In this document: positions 37,201 to 49,848 of the stretch, one piece after another
Layout: each line of letters starts with the position of its first letter
Numbering within the stretch: the first letter of the stretch is position 1
NCBI GenBank assembly: GCA_018389105.1
Contig: JACATO010001431.1
Coordinates: 196,001 to 260,000, forward strand
Source of the DNA: Nautilus pompilius
Taxonomy: Eukaryota; Mollusca; Cephalopoda; Nautilida; Nautilidae
Direction: 5' to 3'
DNA: 64,000 nucleotides
Notes under the pieces: model-generated
The model's input: the letters and a program-made list of their open reading frames with translations, nothing else
Databases searched by the model: none
What the model was told of the DNA's origin: nothing
Position numbers and translations under genes: made by a program

Positions 37201-38601
37201 TTTTATAGAGAGTGCATTAACCTACACACATCATCTATAATTGCTTTCATATATTTACAAACAAAGCGAGTTTATCGCAATCTTTTTCAATAAATTTTTA
37301 AAAAAGTATAGCATCTGTCTAATGTGAGTATGAGGTGCTTTAATTCTGCAAATTCAAAACGGAATTGTTTTTCTAGCAAGTGCTCTAAGTATTTTATCTT
37401 CAATCTTGTTATAAAGTGCTCCAACATTGAAATTACAATTCAGTATGGTAACTAATTACGGAATTCTAAAGCGTTTGCTTCTCATTATTAATTTTAAACA
37501 CTTATTTATGTATGTATATATTTTGTATATTATTCCCTATGGGGGTGTGTCGCGCCTAACCACACTACCTACTTCAGCAGGGAAATTTTTACTACAACTA
37601 TTTATTTTTATATGTGGGAAGAAACGGTAGTACTCGGAAAAAAGCTCCGCGGCCGGCTAGGGAAGGAGGTGCCGCGCCTAATATACACTATAAAACATGA
37701 TTTCGCTCACAGATTTATCTTAAAAAAAGAAATTTTATTGTCAGTTTAGCCCTTTAATTTCGTTTTGAAAATTTTAAAATTAAATAAACCCGAAGCTCCG
37801 AACAGTGACGATGGAAAGCGATAAAATTATAAAACATGAAACTTTGAATAAATGTATTTGACTTTGCCATTTCCGTTGTTGCTAATTTACAACCCTGAGA
37901 AAAATGTTTTTTTTGAAATTACAACAAAATTGAAATAGAAATTTATTAAATACAGAGATGGTTTTCTTCTTTAAAAAAAAAAAAAATTCGGAATGTAAAA
38001 TTTGAGCAGAACAACTTCCTGAATACAAAGGAGACAGGTTTCTGATTTTTTAAACCCCTGTCTGATTGTTTGTACATTACATTATGACGTCCAAAATGCA
38101 TAGGTTTTTCAGGAATCTCTTCAGATTATGGAATTCGATGGCTTTTTGATATATTCGCTTTGCAAATATCATCGGCCCTGGTTCCACTCTGTCGCATCCA
38201 CAATGAGGAAATTGCTATCAGAACATTCGCAAGACATCAAAATTAGATAAAATTGAATGCTTCGTAATGGTTTACGAATGCAATTATGCAAGGTATGACA
38301 ATGTAAATCCAGTCACAAATGAAGTTTTGTTAATTCAGTAAAAAAAATAAGGGTTAATATTAGACTGTCGAACTCACGCGTTCGCGGAAAAATGTAAATA
38401 GGTCTGAAATGTTTTTCTGGTCGGTCTCAAATAACACGTGACTTAGATAAAGGAAGTCCAGTTTGGTTCTAACGCAGATGAAAACTTTCTTCATATTTTA
38501 CATCTTTAATACGAGATTGTTTGTTGTTGTTTTTTTTAAAAAAAGAGAGAGAAAAGGTTACATTTCCGATAGCAAGATAGGAAATAGTGGAACGCACACT
38601 C
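31289..38601. other. Unrecognised non-coding stretch
   Basis: About 7.3 kb with no defended exon. Noted items: a G-quadruplex motif (separate entry), a short TA run at 32985-33004 and CpG-richer DNA at about 33.6-33.9 kb. The last includes CCGCCGCCGCCATTTTATG (near 33783), which contains the reverse complement of a YY1-type AAATGGCGGC site. That is compatible with a promoter but not proof of one. Frames of 60-125 codons here match nothing I know. Confidence 0.45.
31971..31991 (+). other. Strong G-quadruplex motif
   Basis: GGGAGGGGTGGGTGGGGGGG plus one more G gives four G-runs separated by single-base loops. That is the arrangement that forms very stable parallel quadruplexes. No nearby gene is recognised. 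Confidence 0.8.
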
Positions 38602-38818
38602 TGTTCCATCTGCGAAGACCAATCGGTTCTGCTCCATCTGCGAAGACCAATCGGCTCTGATCCATCTGCGAAGACCAATCGGCTCTGATCCATCTGCGAA
38701 GACCAATCGGCTCTGATCCATCTGCGAAGACCAATCGACTCTGATCCATCTGCGAAGACCAATCGGCTCTGATCCATCTGCGAAGACCAATCGGCTCTGC
38801 TCCATCTGCGAAACCTAG
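38602..38818. repeat. 28-bp minisatellite, about 7.5 units
   Basis: The unit is CCATCTGCGAAGACCAATCG followed by GCTCTGAT. It starts at 38606 and repeats every 28 bases up to 38802, where the last copy is cut short. Units are almost identical (GCTCTGAT, GTTCTGCT, ACTCTGAT), so the array is young. As 28 leaves remainder one on division by three, all three minus-strand frames are open and read the same 28-residue repeat. This is not evidence of a protein. Confidence 0.95.
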
Positions 38819-41800
38819 ATCGCGTCACTTTCACGGATGGTAGACCATGCAGCTTATGACGACAGTACTGTGGATAAATGGCATTAACAAAGCCACGATG
38901 TAATAAAAGGACTAAATATTCTCAGGATTTTTGCTTAACGACGGACATCTATAAAAGGGAAACCTGCTTCAGGAACAAAATGCTGACTTCCGGGAAAAAT
39001 TACCTTGACAATATATATATATAGGTTAGCTCACACTGAGTGCCAGTCATTGAGAGAGACACTGTTCAGATAATTACTTGTGTAGATGGCATCAGTTTGA
39101 TCTTATACTTAATGCTTAAAACCGGTTTCTTTTGAAGGCAACGGCTCTTTTTATTTACGCAAGTTTGGATAAGATGCAGATTCTTTCGTGCAGCTTTCTT
39201 ATTTGATAGGCGACAATGAGCACACATAAACTTGCTAAGAAGTAGACGATGTTGCTGTTTCCGTTGATGGAAAAGCACGCATCAGGGAAATGATGCGACG
39301 GGAAGTTTCCGTTTATATAAACAACCGGGCGAAGAAAGGGCAAAAGATTTAATCAAAGGTTTGTACAAAAGAAAAAAAAAATCTAATCCTTTCATTAAGG
39401 CCGCAATAGAAAGTGGGTAGCAATTAAAGTAACCTTAGGTAAATTAAGCATCATTGGAGTATTTTATGAAGTCTATCGCAGCGATGTAATTTTCTTTTGT
39501 AACCAAATAATTTACGCATTTTAATAATTATATTAACGGTATAAATAATTTCTAAAATATTAGCCGCATATTAAAGATATATATTTTTAAATTTGGAATT
39601 TCTGATTATCGATTTACTTATTTACGAATTATCTTATATTCTCTAATGCAGAAAGAAAATTACAACTTTGAAACTTATTTGTATTATTCTTTTCCTTGAG
39701 AAGGAAAGACATAGCTGTCAAAAGTCAGCGTATGGTGGACAGATAGGAGGAGAGACGATCAGCTGAACCGTTTCCGCCATAAATCTCTGCTAGATAGGTT
39801 GAATTACCGTTTATACTTATCCCTAATTTCTAACGACTAGCTTCATTAATTAAAAATGCACCATCTTGACGTCATTCTCGATATCTTTTTAACACTAAGG
39901 TGGGTCCATCTTCATTATAAATTTTCGTATGAGGCCTTAAATATACGGCGAGTCTCCAATTACCAAATCTTTCTTGCTTTGTGTTATCGTAGCCAGTGGC
40001 GGGGGACTAAAAATATTTGGCGTTCGTTTTTGCAGGCACTTACCCGCTAAAACGCTTCCAGTCCTTTTACCTGATGTCTTAATCCGATCCTCGGATTATC
40101 GATTTCTTTATGGCAGTCACAGCCACGCTACCTAAGCTCTGCTTAGTCATAAGCAGGCTAAACCTGTTAGGAAAAAAGTAATAACCTTAATATATAAATT
40201 AGTTGTTTACTGGTTTATCGGATATTTTAAAAAAAAAAATATAACGTCTACAAAGAAAATTAATTTAATAAAAAGGTGTGGATGATTTACTGATCCTTTT
40301 TTTCCTTACACAGCTTCATTTTATTCCAAAATGATTGATTTCAAGCGTGAAAGGTTCGATTGCGTTTATGAGAGCAACTACATTGAAAACCGGGTACCGT
40401 GAGCCATGAGCAAAGTTTCACTTGGCAACGATCTCACCACTGTGGGCGTTCTTCTCCCTTGTTCTCCTGCTCGCATTGTATAAGCGCAAACGGCCCCCGA
40501 TTGCTTGCAGACCCCTTTTATGTAAAGCGAACTGCCGAGTACAGGCTGGAAGTGCTGGGTCCGAGCTGCACAATAGCGCCTCGGCGGATCACGTGTAGAG
40601 ATCGGGCGCCGTTGAAAGTCGCATGGGAAAATCCAGGGGTTTTACGTGGTGAGGCGTAACCCCCCCAGATTCTTCCTTTTCGGATAAGAACGCCCGGTAC
40701 TGGCTATGAATTACAGGCACGCCGGCACAAGTTAACCTTGCGCGACAGTGCACGAGCGTAAGCAATGTTTTGAAAGAGTGTGAAAAGTTTGCGACTGAAC
40801 ATTGGCCACGACCATTACGAACCAGATGGGTGGCGAGAGGGGCTTCGACGCGGGGCTACTGGTCAGTGGGCAGGAGAAGTCTCGCAGGTACTCTGGTAAA
40901 AGAAGGTAGACTTGTGGAGAAAATATATAGTGCACGCATCGCTTGTGTGATGGCCTCCGACGAAAACGGATTTTCCTATTCTCTTCAAGAGGATGAAGTC
41001 TAAGACATTCGTCTTACGTCATCACAAAATACGGAGTGTAAGAAACGGTTAATGTAGATTTGCTGAAACTAAAGTTTACTTGTAATTAATGTCCTGTTGT
41101 TCTGAAATGCAAAAATGAACGCTGTATACTATTAAAATTTATAACATGTAAAATTCTGTAAGGTAAGCGACACTGATACAAGTCTTCGGAATCTCGGTGG
41201 CATAGTTTCCTAGCCAACAGGGCAGAATTTTTCCGCTGGCGATGACGTAATATAATTAATTCACGTCTCGGAGCATTTGCCTGCTTGGTGCCAACATGTG
41301 GTAATGGGATCCTCCTTAACACGGGTCGTTAGTACAGTGGCTGGTGTTGCTAAAATATGATTATGGAAAATTATATATTATATGATAAAATCTGTCAATG
41401 CATTAAAGTGTGTTAACAACACGGGAAACTATTTCGACAATTATAAACAATAGTCTGCGCCTGTTCATGAATATTTTGCTAACGATTTTGCAATTTTACA
41501 TTTCTTTCCACTTTGTGCAAATTTTCTTGCTATATCCATACGTTAGAAAAGCTGAAAGAAACATGGCTAAACCCTATCCAGGCAATTATATTTTCTGTAT
41601 AATTCTGTTTACCATTCCTTTTACTAGTTGTTTTTTAAAGCAATTTATGAGTTGAAGAATTATTTATGACGAAATTCCAAATTTAAATGCATGCAAAAGT
41701 AAACAATTCACTAGGCAGCATAATGCTTTTCTCAGTATTTTTGAAGGATTTTTTGTCCACTTGCTTTCCTAACTTACTAATTTCAATGTTTATTCAAATA

Positions 41801-43176
41801 GTAATTAGCTATATTTAAATTAGATACATCAATTCTATTGCCTTCATTACCTAATGATTGAACAAACTATTACATCCCCGTATCCTAAGTGTGAAAATGA
41901 GATGCTCTGGCAAACTGTCATTTAAATATATTGCATGCAGGTAGCGTCGTGATAAGGTAAGTGATATGAAGTGTAAGTCCGTATACATTTTTTTTCTATT
42001 AACCCTCCAACTAAAACATATCTTTCTTTTATTGTACACCATTTATGGATTAAATCTCCTTGTCTAAATTTCAATCATCCGGGATTTTGCACAATCTGCT
42101 ATACCAACGCGTGTTCAGTCAATATTACTATTGTCTATATACATCGCGCCCAGGTCTTCAATTTAATAACGTTACTGAGAGACCATTGCTTGTACTGGGA
42201 TCGGAGAGGGGAAGCCTACGTCACGAACACTCCCATGTTATGGATCAGTTTATGTTAATTTCCCGTCAACTGTTCATCGGGTACACGTGTGTAGATGTGT
42301 ACTCCTATCTGGAAAATGCATTTTTATTCGATCTTGACAAAAATGTTTTTATTACCTTTTTTAACCAGTATAAACTGGCGATAGTTATTACATCATTAGT
42401 AATAATTTTAGTTAGACGTAGAAGTGATAAGGCTGTAATCGACCTCATCGAAGGTCAAAATGTGTTACGAATTTTTTTTAAATTTTAGTCACATTTTGCT
42501 TTGAATAATTCTGGTGTTTTTGTACTGGGTAAGAAATGCATAAAGGTTAATTTAAGCTCCCTTTTTAAAATCTTACAATTATTGATCAAAGTCTAGTTGT
42601 GTAATAACTTTTACAGTTACTTTGTAAAGGTGTTTCGTAAAGCTATATTAATTCAAAAATTCAAAATGAAAGAAAGTGATAAAACTGGGAAAGAATAGTT
42701 TCCTTTTGCATATGTTTATATTGTCTAGCATACAGCGACCGCTGCGATAGATACATTAATTAGATACACGAGACGAACTTCTTGCTAATTTAAATATATT
42801 ATTGCTCGTGCCTCGTGGTTGTAAGGACGCCTCAAAGCGTAATGGCCTCCGGTTGATTTACTCAGTTATAGACAAAAGCGGGTTCGTGGTCAGAAACACC
42901 GAAGTTCTGTCTGATAACGAAGTCACAAAGAAGGAACATATCGTTTGTAACATTTAATTTTGGGATCATAGTATTAAAGCAGCGACGTTCCTAAGCTGAA
43001 AGCAAAGGAATATCTTTCGGGGGAAAAAAAAACACATTTATTAGCAGGTGAAACAAAAACCAACCAGCTATGGCTTTCTCGTTCTGGTACTATTGCATAA
43101 CTCTTGATAGCTTCCTGCTTCCTTGCAACAGATAAATTAGACTAGACACGATGACATTGGGATAGAACCACGCGGC

Positions 43177-43196
43177 CATTGGCTTTTTAGCCAATG
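43177..43196. other. Short hairpin of inverted CCAAT boxes
   Basis: CATTGGCT and AGCCAATG form an 8-bp perfect stem around a TTTT loop. Each arm carries an ATTGG/CCAAT core. Confidence 0.7.
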
Positions 43197-44377
43197 ACAT
43201 TTACACTAAAAATGGCTACATAATGCAAAATGTTGGCTGGATTAAACTGCAATATTGCACACCAGAAAGACCATTTGCAAATAGATACTATAGTGCCATT
43301 CAGTTCGACGGTGTATCATTCTAAAAGTTGTATTAAAGTGAAATAACTTATAGAGCAAAGTTACAGAAATTGTTATCCATCTACGACGTGAACAGGCATC
43401 AAGTTGTTTCGCTTTCTTCCCTTCTCTATAGAAAACAAACGTATACTTAGCTAAAGGGAAGAAATGGTGTCCAATCTCAGGAAGAGCTGCGACGACCCTG
43501 ACCATCTCACCTAGCTGTGCCTGCACTGGAATATATCTCTCTCTTTGTGTCCTGGTAAGACTTAATTCTACTTACAACATTTATCTAGGGCCGACAATAT
43601 CCGGTGTAGTGATTTTCGAGGCGTCAGTAAAGAAAATCTTTATTAATAAAAGGTATGTGTGCATTCAAAATATAGCATTACTGCAGTTCGGTACAGAAAG
43701 CCATAGCCGACATTATATATACATACATCATCTGTAGGCTTTTTCTCGGTTAGCGTACTGTAGTAGTTAATTGAGTCTATTCCCCAGGTAATATTTCTCG
43801 CTGGAAATGCTGACACCTAAGGATATTGTATGATTTTTACACGGTGGTGGTTTAAAAGTAACCCAATCGTTATCATCATTGATTATTAATTAATTCGTTA
43901 ATTAAACATAATCATTAAACTTTTAAAAAAAAACTTAATTTCGTATGTAATTTTTTTTAATTATTGTTTTAATCAAATGAAGACTCTGCGGCTTACATTC
44001 CAGTCACAAAAGAAAAGAAGAGCCAGATGCGAGCCGTATAAACTGTTCTGCAGAAAGTCTGCTCGGAGACCTGATACGATTGTTCTTATGTGTAATTGGA
44101 GATCACGCTGAAATAACACCAGCTCATTAAAATCGGAATACAAAAAAAAACCCAGTTGTAATAACCCCAACAGTATCGATTTCCTCGCCAGGAAAGCCTT
44201 GCAATAGCCATGATGACTTCCTGATGGCCTCTTGAAATCATTACATTAATTGAAAGTAAGAGACGAAATGCTGCCCGTGTCTCCCGGAAAGCTTTCAGCG
44301 GTGCCAGGCGAGGATGGTTGATATCGGATTAAAGACTCGTTTTGTTTTTGCGTTTTTTGTGTTTTTTTTTATTACAG

Positions 44378-44473
44378 ATGTACACATACCGCGCTCCGAC
44401 GCTTCCACGATGTTGGTTGTTGCTCAAATACGTGCACGAGGAACCGTCCGCGAATCCATCGGCCGAGGAGCAG
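44378..44473 (+). other. Possible exon, unassigned
   Basis: A T-rich tract ending ATTACAG directly precedes 44378, and GAGCAG followed by GTACGA marks a donor-like site after 44473. The 96 bases between are richer in G+C than the flanks, a multiple of three long, and open in all three plus-strand frames. The frame starting ATG at 44378 encodes 32 residues beginning MYTYRAPTLPRCW. I do not recognise this peptide or the other frames. It could be a real internal or 5' exon or a chance pair of splice-like sites. Splice-site resemblance is the only evidence. Confidence 0.2.
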
Positions 44474-45324
44474 GTACGACGTCATCCTTCTCCGAACACA
44501 ACAACAGCGACTGAACCGGCTTCTTTCTGGAATCCTCTTTACATTCGTTAAATGCGGCAACTCCGGCTGCTGCTAAGTGATCACGCCTAAGGTAGGCCGA
44601 GCTATCCGTAACACGGACAGCAACATTTACTTTACTGTTTACAAGGAGGCCGCCATGGCTTCAGCACGTGCTCCCAGGGATGAAGATGAAGGGTTGTCAA
44701 CATCCTTCCCAACATAAGTGTACACTATCGTCAACTTCATTCGCTAATAAGTCTTTTTATTAACAATTCTATTGAATATAAAACACATTTTCACTTCTCT
44801 AAGTCCGCTGGAATCTAAGTTGACCCATCATCGTGACTTTTATTATTAGTAAATGTGTATAACAGAAAATATATGCTCAGCACCTTCCGATTATTATAAA
44901 GATAAACATTGTCTCCTTTTTTAAAAATAAAATCTCGGTAGAGATCACCCTGTACGGAAGCACGTGAATCTAGGTCTACGAGCATCCCGTGGTGTGTAGT
45001 GACATGTATTTGAAAATGCATGCTTGCTGATGAAAACAGAAGGTGGGCATGAAACAGCACACATCGGTTTTGAAGTAAAATCCGCTGTGACAATTCTAGT
45101 TGTGTGCCACATTACCGGAGACTCCTTGCATCAGGTCGGTTCCAAAACAGCTTTAGGCGGGTCGGCATTACGGAAAATCGTACCACCGCAGTCAGGTATC
45201 ATACGATTGTTCAGGCAGGTGCCCGTTGAGCAGATGCTCGTGGTAAGTCGAGGATCAGAGTAAAGCCCCGCGGAACAGGGTAGTTAGTCTTTGTTACCCG
45301 AATCCCAGCAACAGTTGGCTGGCC

Positions 45325-45328
<4 letters not shown>

Positions 45329-45386
<58 letters not shown>
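45329..45386. repeat. GA microsatellite
   Basis: A pure GA run of about 29 copies with no TGACGTCA unit inside. Solitary TGACGTCA sites occur nearby at 45566-45573 and 45770-45777. Confidence 0.95.
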
Positions 45387-45389
<3 letters not shown>

Positions 45390-48300
45390 ACCTAGACAAA
45401 CTATTACCAACCGTCTTCACCGTGCAGAATTATATGCTAGACGTTCGTGTATTGGTCACTCTTTTCATAGTCGTCACCGTGGTATCTGATTGGCCAGGCA
45501 AGGTTCAGATCACTGGACAAGGGGTCTAGTGAGGAAAGATGAATATCATTCTGTTTGAATTTCTCTGACGTCAAGTTACCTGAATGTTGTGGGGGAGAAT
45601 AGTTTTGTTAGTGGCAAAGTAACGGTGTGGGGAGAAATTATATCTGACAGAAAGACTTCTTTGGTCATTATTCAAGATCACCAGCTGCGCACAGCCTCGA
45701 ACTGGTCTCACTCAATCCTGACTTTACCAACCTTGTGGTTTATTCACGGCAGGCTGCCTGTATAAAATGTGACGTCATTTCTCCACTAACGTCTCTAATG
45801 AAATCCATGTGAAATCAAATTCTAATATAATCTGAAAATTTTTAATAGGCAGTGTATTTATAATAACTCCTATTTTGATTTAAACAAAAGATGGTAGACA
45901 AAAGGTGACTGTAAATAAAATTTAAATTAATTAAATTAATTTAAAAGCACATTTAGTTATTCCCAGCTGCATGTATCGCAGCGAGGATATGATGGGTTTT
46001 CGTTTTATTGCTGTAGTTGGTTCCGTGTTGCTGATATCAAGAGATCGGGAAGACACCATCTCTAGAGTATCGGCGAAGAAACAATAAAGTTGGATGTGAT
46101 ACTAGAAACTAATTCCTATGCAGATTTAATGTAATCAAAACGGATTCACTCTGGTTTCAGCTACTCTCGGACCAGCAGCTGTAAACTCTCAGCATTCGAA
46201 ATCATATTGGTCCGCCCTGTCTGTAGCAACCTATCATCCTTCAAATCTACCACTAAGCACTGACTGATCCCTGGGAGCTATGACGGGCAATATCTTCCTT
46301 ATTAAATTAATTTAACTCTTTTTAATGTCAAACCTCCAACCCAACGTGTTTTGCAATACAAGCGTGTTGGATAAATATTCAACCGGTTCAACGCAATTAC
46401 TATCCGGTACTTTTAGAAGGCCCCGGGTGGTATACGTAAGGCAAAAACTAACCAGCAGTATACAAAGAGAAGAGTCAAACATGTATTCGCTTTATAAGGT
46501 TTTAAAAGTAACGGATGTGCTATTAAAACAATGGCGTCACAGAAACAGAAAGTCTACTGCATATTTATTTACAAGATTCTTGCGTTTTTCAATTACAGAT
46601 TCTGTCCTAATCTCCCTAAACAAAAATATGAAGAAAAAAATGTTTGACTGCAAATGCAAATAAATAAATGAGATATGTATTCGTAGCTAAATCAATGCAA
46701 AGTAAAAGAAAAGGGAGAAACAACGAAGCATGGATAATAAACAAAGTTTAACTTGATATATTGAAATGGTTTTAGTGTTTATAAAGTTCGTTGCCTAGCA
46801 GAAATGCTAAAGAATATGATCTCTGCTATAACTGACTGATTGGTCAGTCGAAAATGGATGATTTCTCAGACGCCTCGATAGATCAGTTACCAGCAGAGCT
46901 GCACCATCATCGCGCTCTCCCAGAAATTAACAAGTTTGAAAATTTACCTTTCCACATTTTTAGATGAAACCAATATTCAAAACAAAGAAAATGATTGGAA
47001 TGGATGAAACCAGAATATGCTATTGTATCCACTTTAAGTTAGTGAGGAGGAATGTTGTCGGATGCTTATAACAGAGACATTGGAAAGCGCTCGAGCTATT
47101 AATCTCAGTCGAATTGCACTGATTGCTATGTCAATTTGATATATTGTACATTGTGACGAGTATTGACTTCTTGATTTTCGGAGTGTATCTTTGTTTATCT
47201 CAAGGGGAACACTAATGAGGATTCCTCTTAAGATATGGAGGTCAGTCCTAGGCCAAGCACACAAAATATTTGAAAGTCAAATCCAGCAACTCAATGAAAA
47301 CATCACTTTATTAAATCAGATCGTAGAGAAACAAATAGAGCCTTTAGTTTCGAGACGAGATGAAGGCAAAGAACCATTTGAGTTAGCTTTATTTTGTATT
47401 TTGAAATTTTGATTATTTATGCACTTTGGATTAATAATGTGTAGATCAATACACATCTAAGTACCTATCAGATCATTGGCCAATGATCTGAAGGACATCA
47501 TTATAAAACGACCTGACCTTTTGACCTGATGCTGTTGATCGCTGTACAACAACTTATGTAGATCCATTCCAGCTGGTGTTTTCAAGAAAGGCTTCAAATT
47601 AAAGCTGATCAAATCCAAGAAAAAAATAGAAAAAGAAATTTAAATGAATGGAATTAATTTAAATACATTAGAAAAATCATTGATGGTTCTGACTACTTCC
47701 GGACACTGGCGATCAGTGAAGGAGTATTTTAGTGCTAGAAAAATCAAGAGCTGAGGTATAAAATACGACTTGTTCATAACAAGCTGGTTTTATATGTAAC
47801 AACAGATCTGAAGGTGGTACATCAGCAGTAAATAGCAGTCATGCGGTTAAAGCGTCACATTGTCGATCTCCGCAATAAATCATTTTTTATAGTTACCACA
47901 AATCCGCAACAACAAAAAAAGTTGACAACTTCTTTTAAAATGTGATGATCAGATTTTGCTATAAACTGCTTTTTTTTCTTTTTAAAAAATAAATTTAGAT
48001 GTTTGAACAGAGAAGAAAAGAAATTATAGAGATTTGTATTGAATTTTCCTAATAAAAATCTAAAATTTTCCGTAAATTCGCAAAAAGAAAAAAAAATTAT
48101 TAAAACTAAAGTGTTTATATATATATAACAAGCAAACTTTGTAATATCCAACTTTAAGAAAAGAAGAAATGCTGCTATTTGGTAATCTAGTGTCTCAACA
48201 ATTTAGTTAATATTAATAATTTTAAGTGTTTTTTTTCTTATTAAAAAAAATTCATGACGACAATGGTTCAAAACTAAGAACGTTATAGTTTTAATAAATT

Positions 48301-49560
48301 CTCAGTATATATTTAGCTGTTCTGTTTTCTGATAATTTTAGCAACGATGAATGGAAATCATTGTTAGAATTGATTTAGACCAGCGAACCAGTTGATCGAG
48401 AGGGAATCCATAGTCAGTTTGAGAACGCTTCACTCTATTTGTGTCTTCTTCGATTTTTTTTTAACCACTGCCAAGAACATCTGTCTACGCTGATCGATAT
48501 TCAAAGATTTCCTGGTGCGTTGACATCTGAAGCCGGACATCAGGCTTTAGTTACCTGCCCCTGGTAACTGGCGTATTGACAGGCGAATATAGGATTCCGC
48601 GTAAAAGATTTTGCGAACTGTTGAAAAATATGAAAAATAAGTATTTCTTCAGTTCCGAGAGAAAGCTATTTAGATCACAACTTTAAAAAAACTTGCTGAA
48701 TCTGTATACATCGTAATTAAAATCCATACCAATATAACAGAGACAGATTCCTTACACTATTATATTTCAACGTGGAAAGAAATTTTCTTAAAGAAATATA
48801 ACGAACATAAGTAATTGTATTTCATGTAAGAAAATATCCAAAAACTGATATAAGAAAGGAGAGTATTTGTGATCGACTTAAGTAACCTTCTCCACACTTA
48901 AGATATCAAAATCTTCATTAATTTTATTGATGCAAACATACATACCATCTGAGGGACAGTTACAGAATGCACTAAATCAAGTAAAAAACCAAGTTCTTTT
49001 TACCTTTATTTATGTTGTATCTTTCGCGTTTAAAAATTATACTCTATTTTTCCATTAGAAAATTAAAAATTTTATTGGTAAAGATAAAATATTATATATA
49101 TATATATAAGGTACCATTAATTAAAAAATTTTTTCCTTATACAATTATCAGTGATGGAAGTCAACTTTCTAATTTCTCTGAACTTTTCACGCACTTTAGT
49201 ATCTCTGTATAATTTTGGCGACGTCATTTGTCTTTACGGAGTAGATCACGTGATAACACCTTTTCTCGTACAGTTAAGTTTTTACCGTTATCTCGAAACG
49301 AGTTAATTTTGGAAACAATTTTCAACATTATAATTGGGAAAAAAAAAAACAATTTAAAATTTCACTGAATTTTTATATATTTTGAATTATTTACCACCGT
49401 ATTAAAAAGAAAGAGACGGCTGTGAACCAGACCAAATATATATATTTTGCTAATCTCCCTTTACTAGATGTCTGTATTTTACGCCATCGAATATCAAGTT
49501 TTTGGATCGAATGGTTACAAATAATGTTTTCATTTAAATAATTTCTGAAGATTAGCACAG
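45387..49560. other. Unrecognised non-coding stretch
   Basis: AT-rich DNA. Two plus-strand peptides look more protein-like than chance: 46855-46968, starting MDDFSDASIDQLPAEL, and 47191-47412, with the coiled-coil-like segment IQQLNENITLLNQIVEKQIE. They are separated by stops and I cannot assign them. They might be remains of a processed pseudogene. Confidence 0.4.
47468..47491. other. 24-bp perfect palindrome centred on TTGGCCAA
   Basis: TCAGATCATTGG is followed directly by its exact reverse complement CCAATGATCTGA with no spacer. The centre is ATTGGCCAAT, two abutting CCAAT boxes in opposite orientation. Perfect zero-spacer palindromes of this length are rare by chance in 64 kb. Confidence 0.9.
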
Positions 49561-49848
49561 AATCCAAGTTGCTTGAAGTACAGTGTGAAGTTTCCATAGT
49601 CAGTGATGATTTGGGGCGCCATGTCATCTGCTGGTGTTGGTCCACTGTGTTTTATCAAGTACAAAGTCAATGCAGCCATCTACCAGGAGATTTTAGAGCA
49701 CTTCATGCTTCCATCTGCTGACAAGCTTTATGGAGATGACTTCCTTTTCCAGCAGGACTTGGCACCTGCCCACAGTGCCAAAACTACTGGTAACTGGTTT
49801 GCTGACCTTGGTATTACTGTGCTTGATTGGCCAGCCACTCATCTTAAC
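49561..49848 (+). pseudogene. Tc1-like transposase fragment
   Basis: One frame reads NPSCLKYSVKFP, an in-frame TAG at 49597-49599, then SVMIWGAMSSAGVGPLCFIK and, after a short gap, AAIYQEILEHFMLPSA. It continues FLFQQDLAPAHSAKTT and ends WFADLGITVLDWPA. This is the central part of a Tc1-family DDE transposase; the second catalytic Asp lies in FQQDLAPAHSA. The N-terminal DNA-binding domain is missing. After LDWPA the expected SPDLNPIENLW block, which carries the third catalytic residue, is absent and unrelated sequence follows, open to 49938. It is a dead fragment truncated at both ends, with no terminal repeats seen. Its coding sequence is well preserved, so the insertion is fairly recent compared with the relic at 26.8 kb. 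Confidence 0.9.

Larger units (their letters stand above)
38819..45328. other. Mostly unrecognised non-coding stretch
   Basis: About 6.5 kb, AT-rich except for a GC-richer part at 40.4-40.96 kb. It contains a solitary TGACGTCA at 39867-39874. A CCAAT-type hairpin and one possible exon are listed separately. No other exon or element end is recognised. The longest frame (142 codons, 42060-42488) has no known domain. Confidence 0.45.

Noticed and set aside
46855-47412. Protein-like peptides MDDFSDASIDQLPAEL and IQQLNENITLLNQIVEKQIE, considered as an ING-like or C1D-like pseudogene
   Set aside because: Resemblance to either family was too weak, and stops separate the pieces. Left as unassigned.
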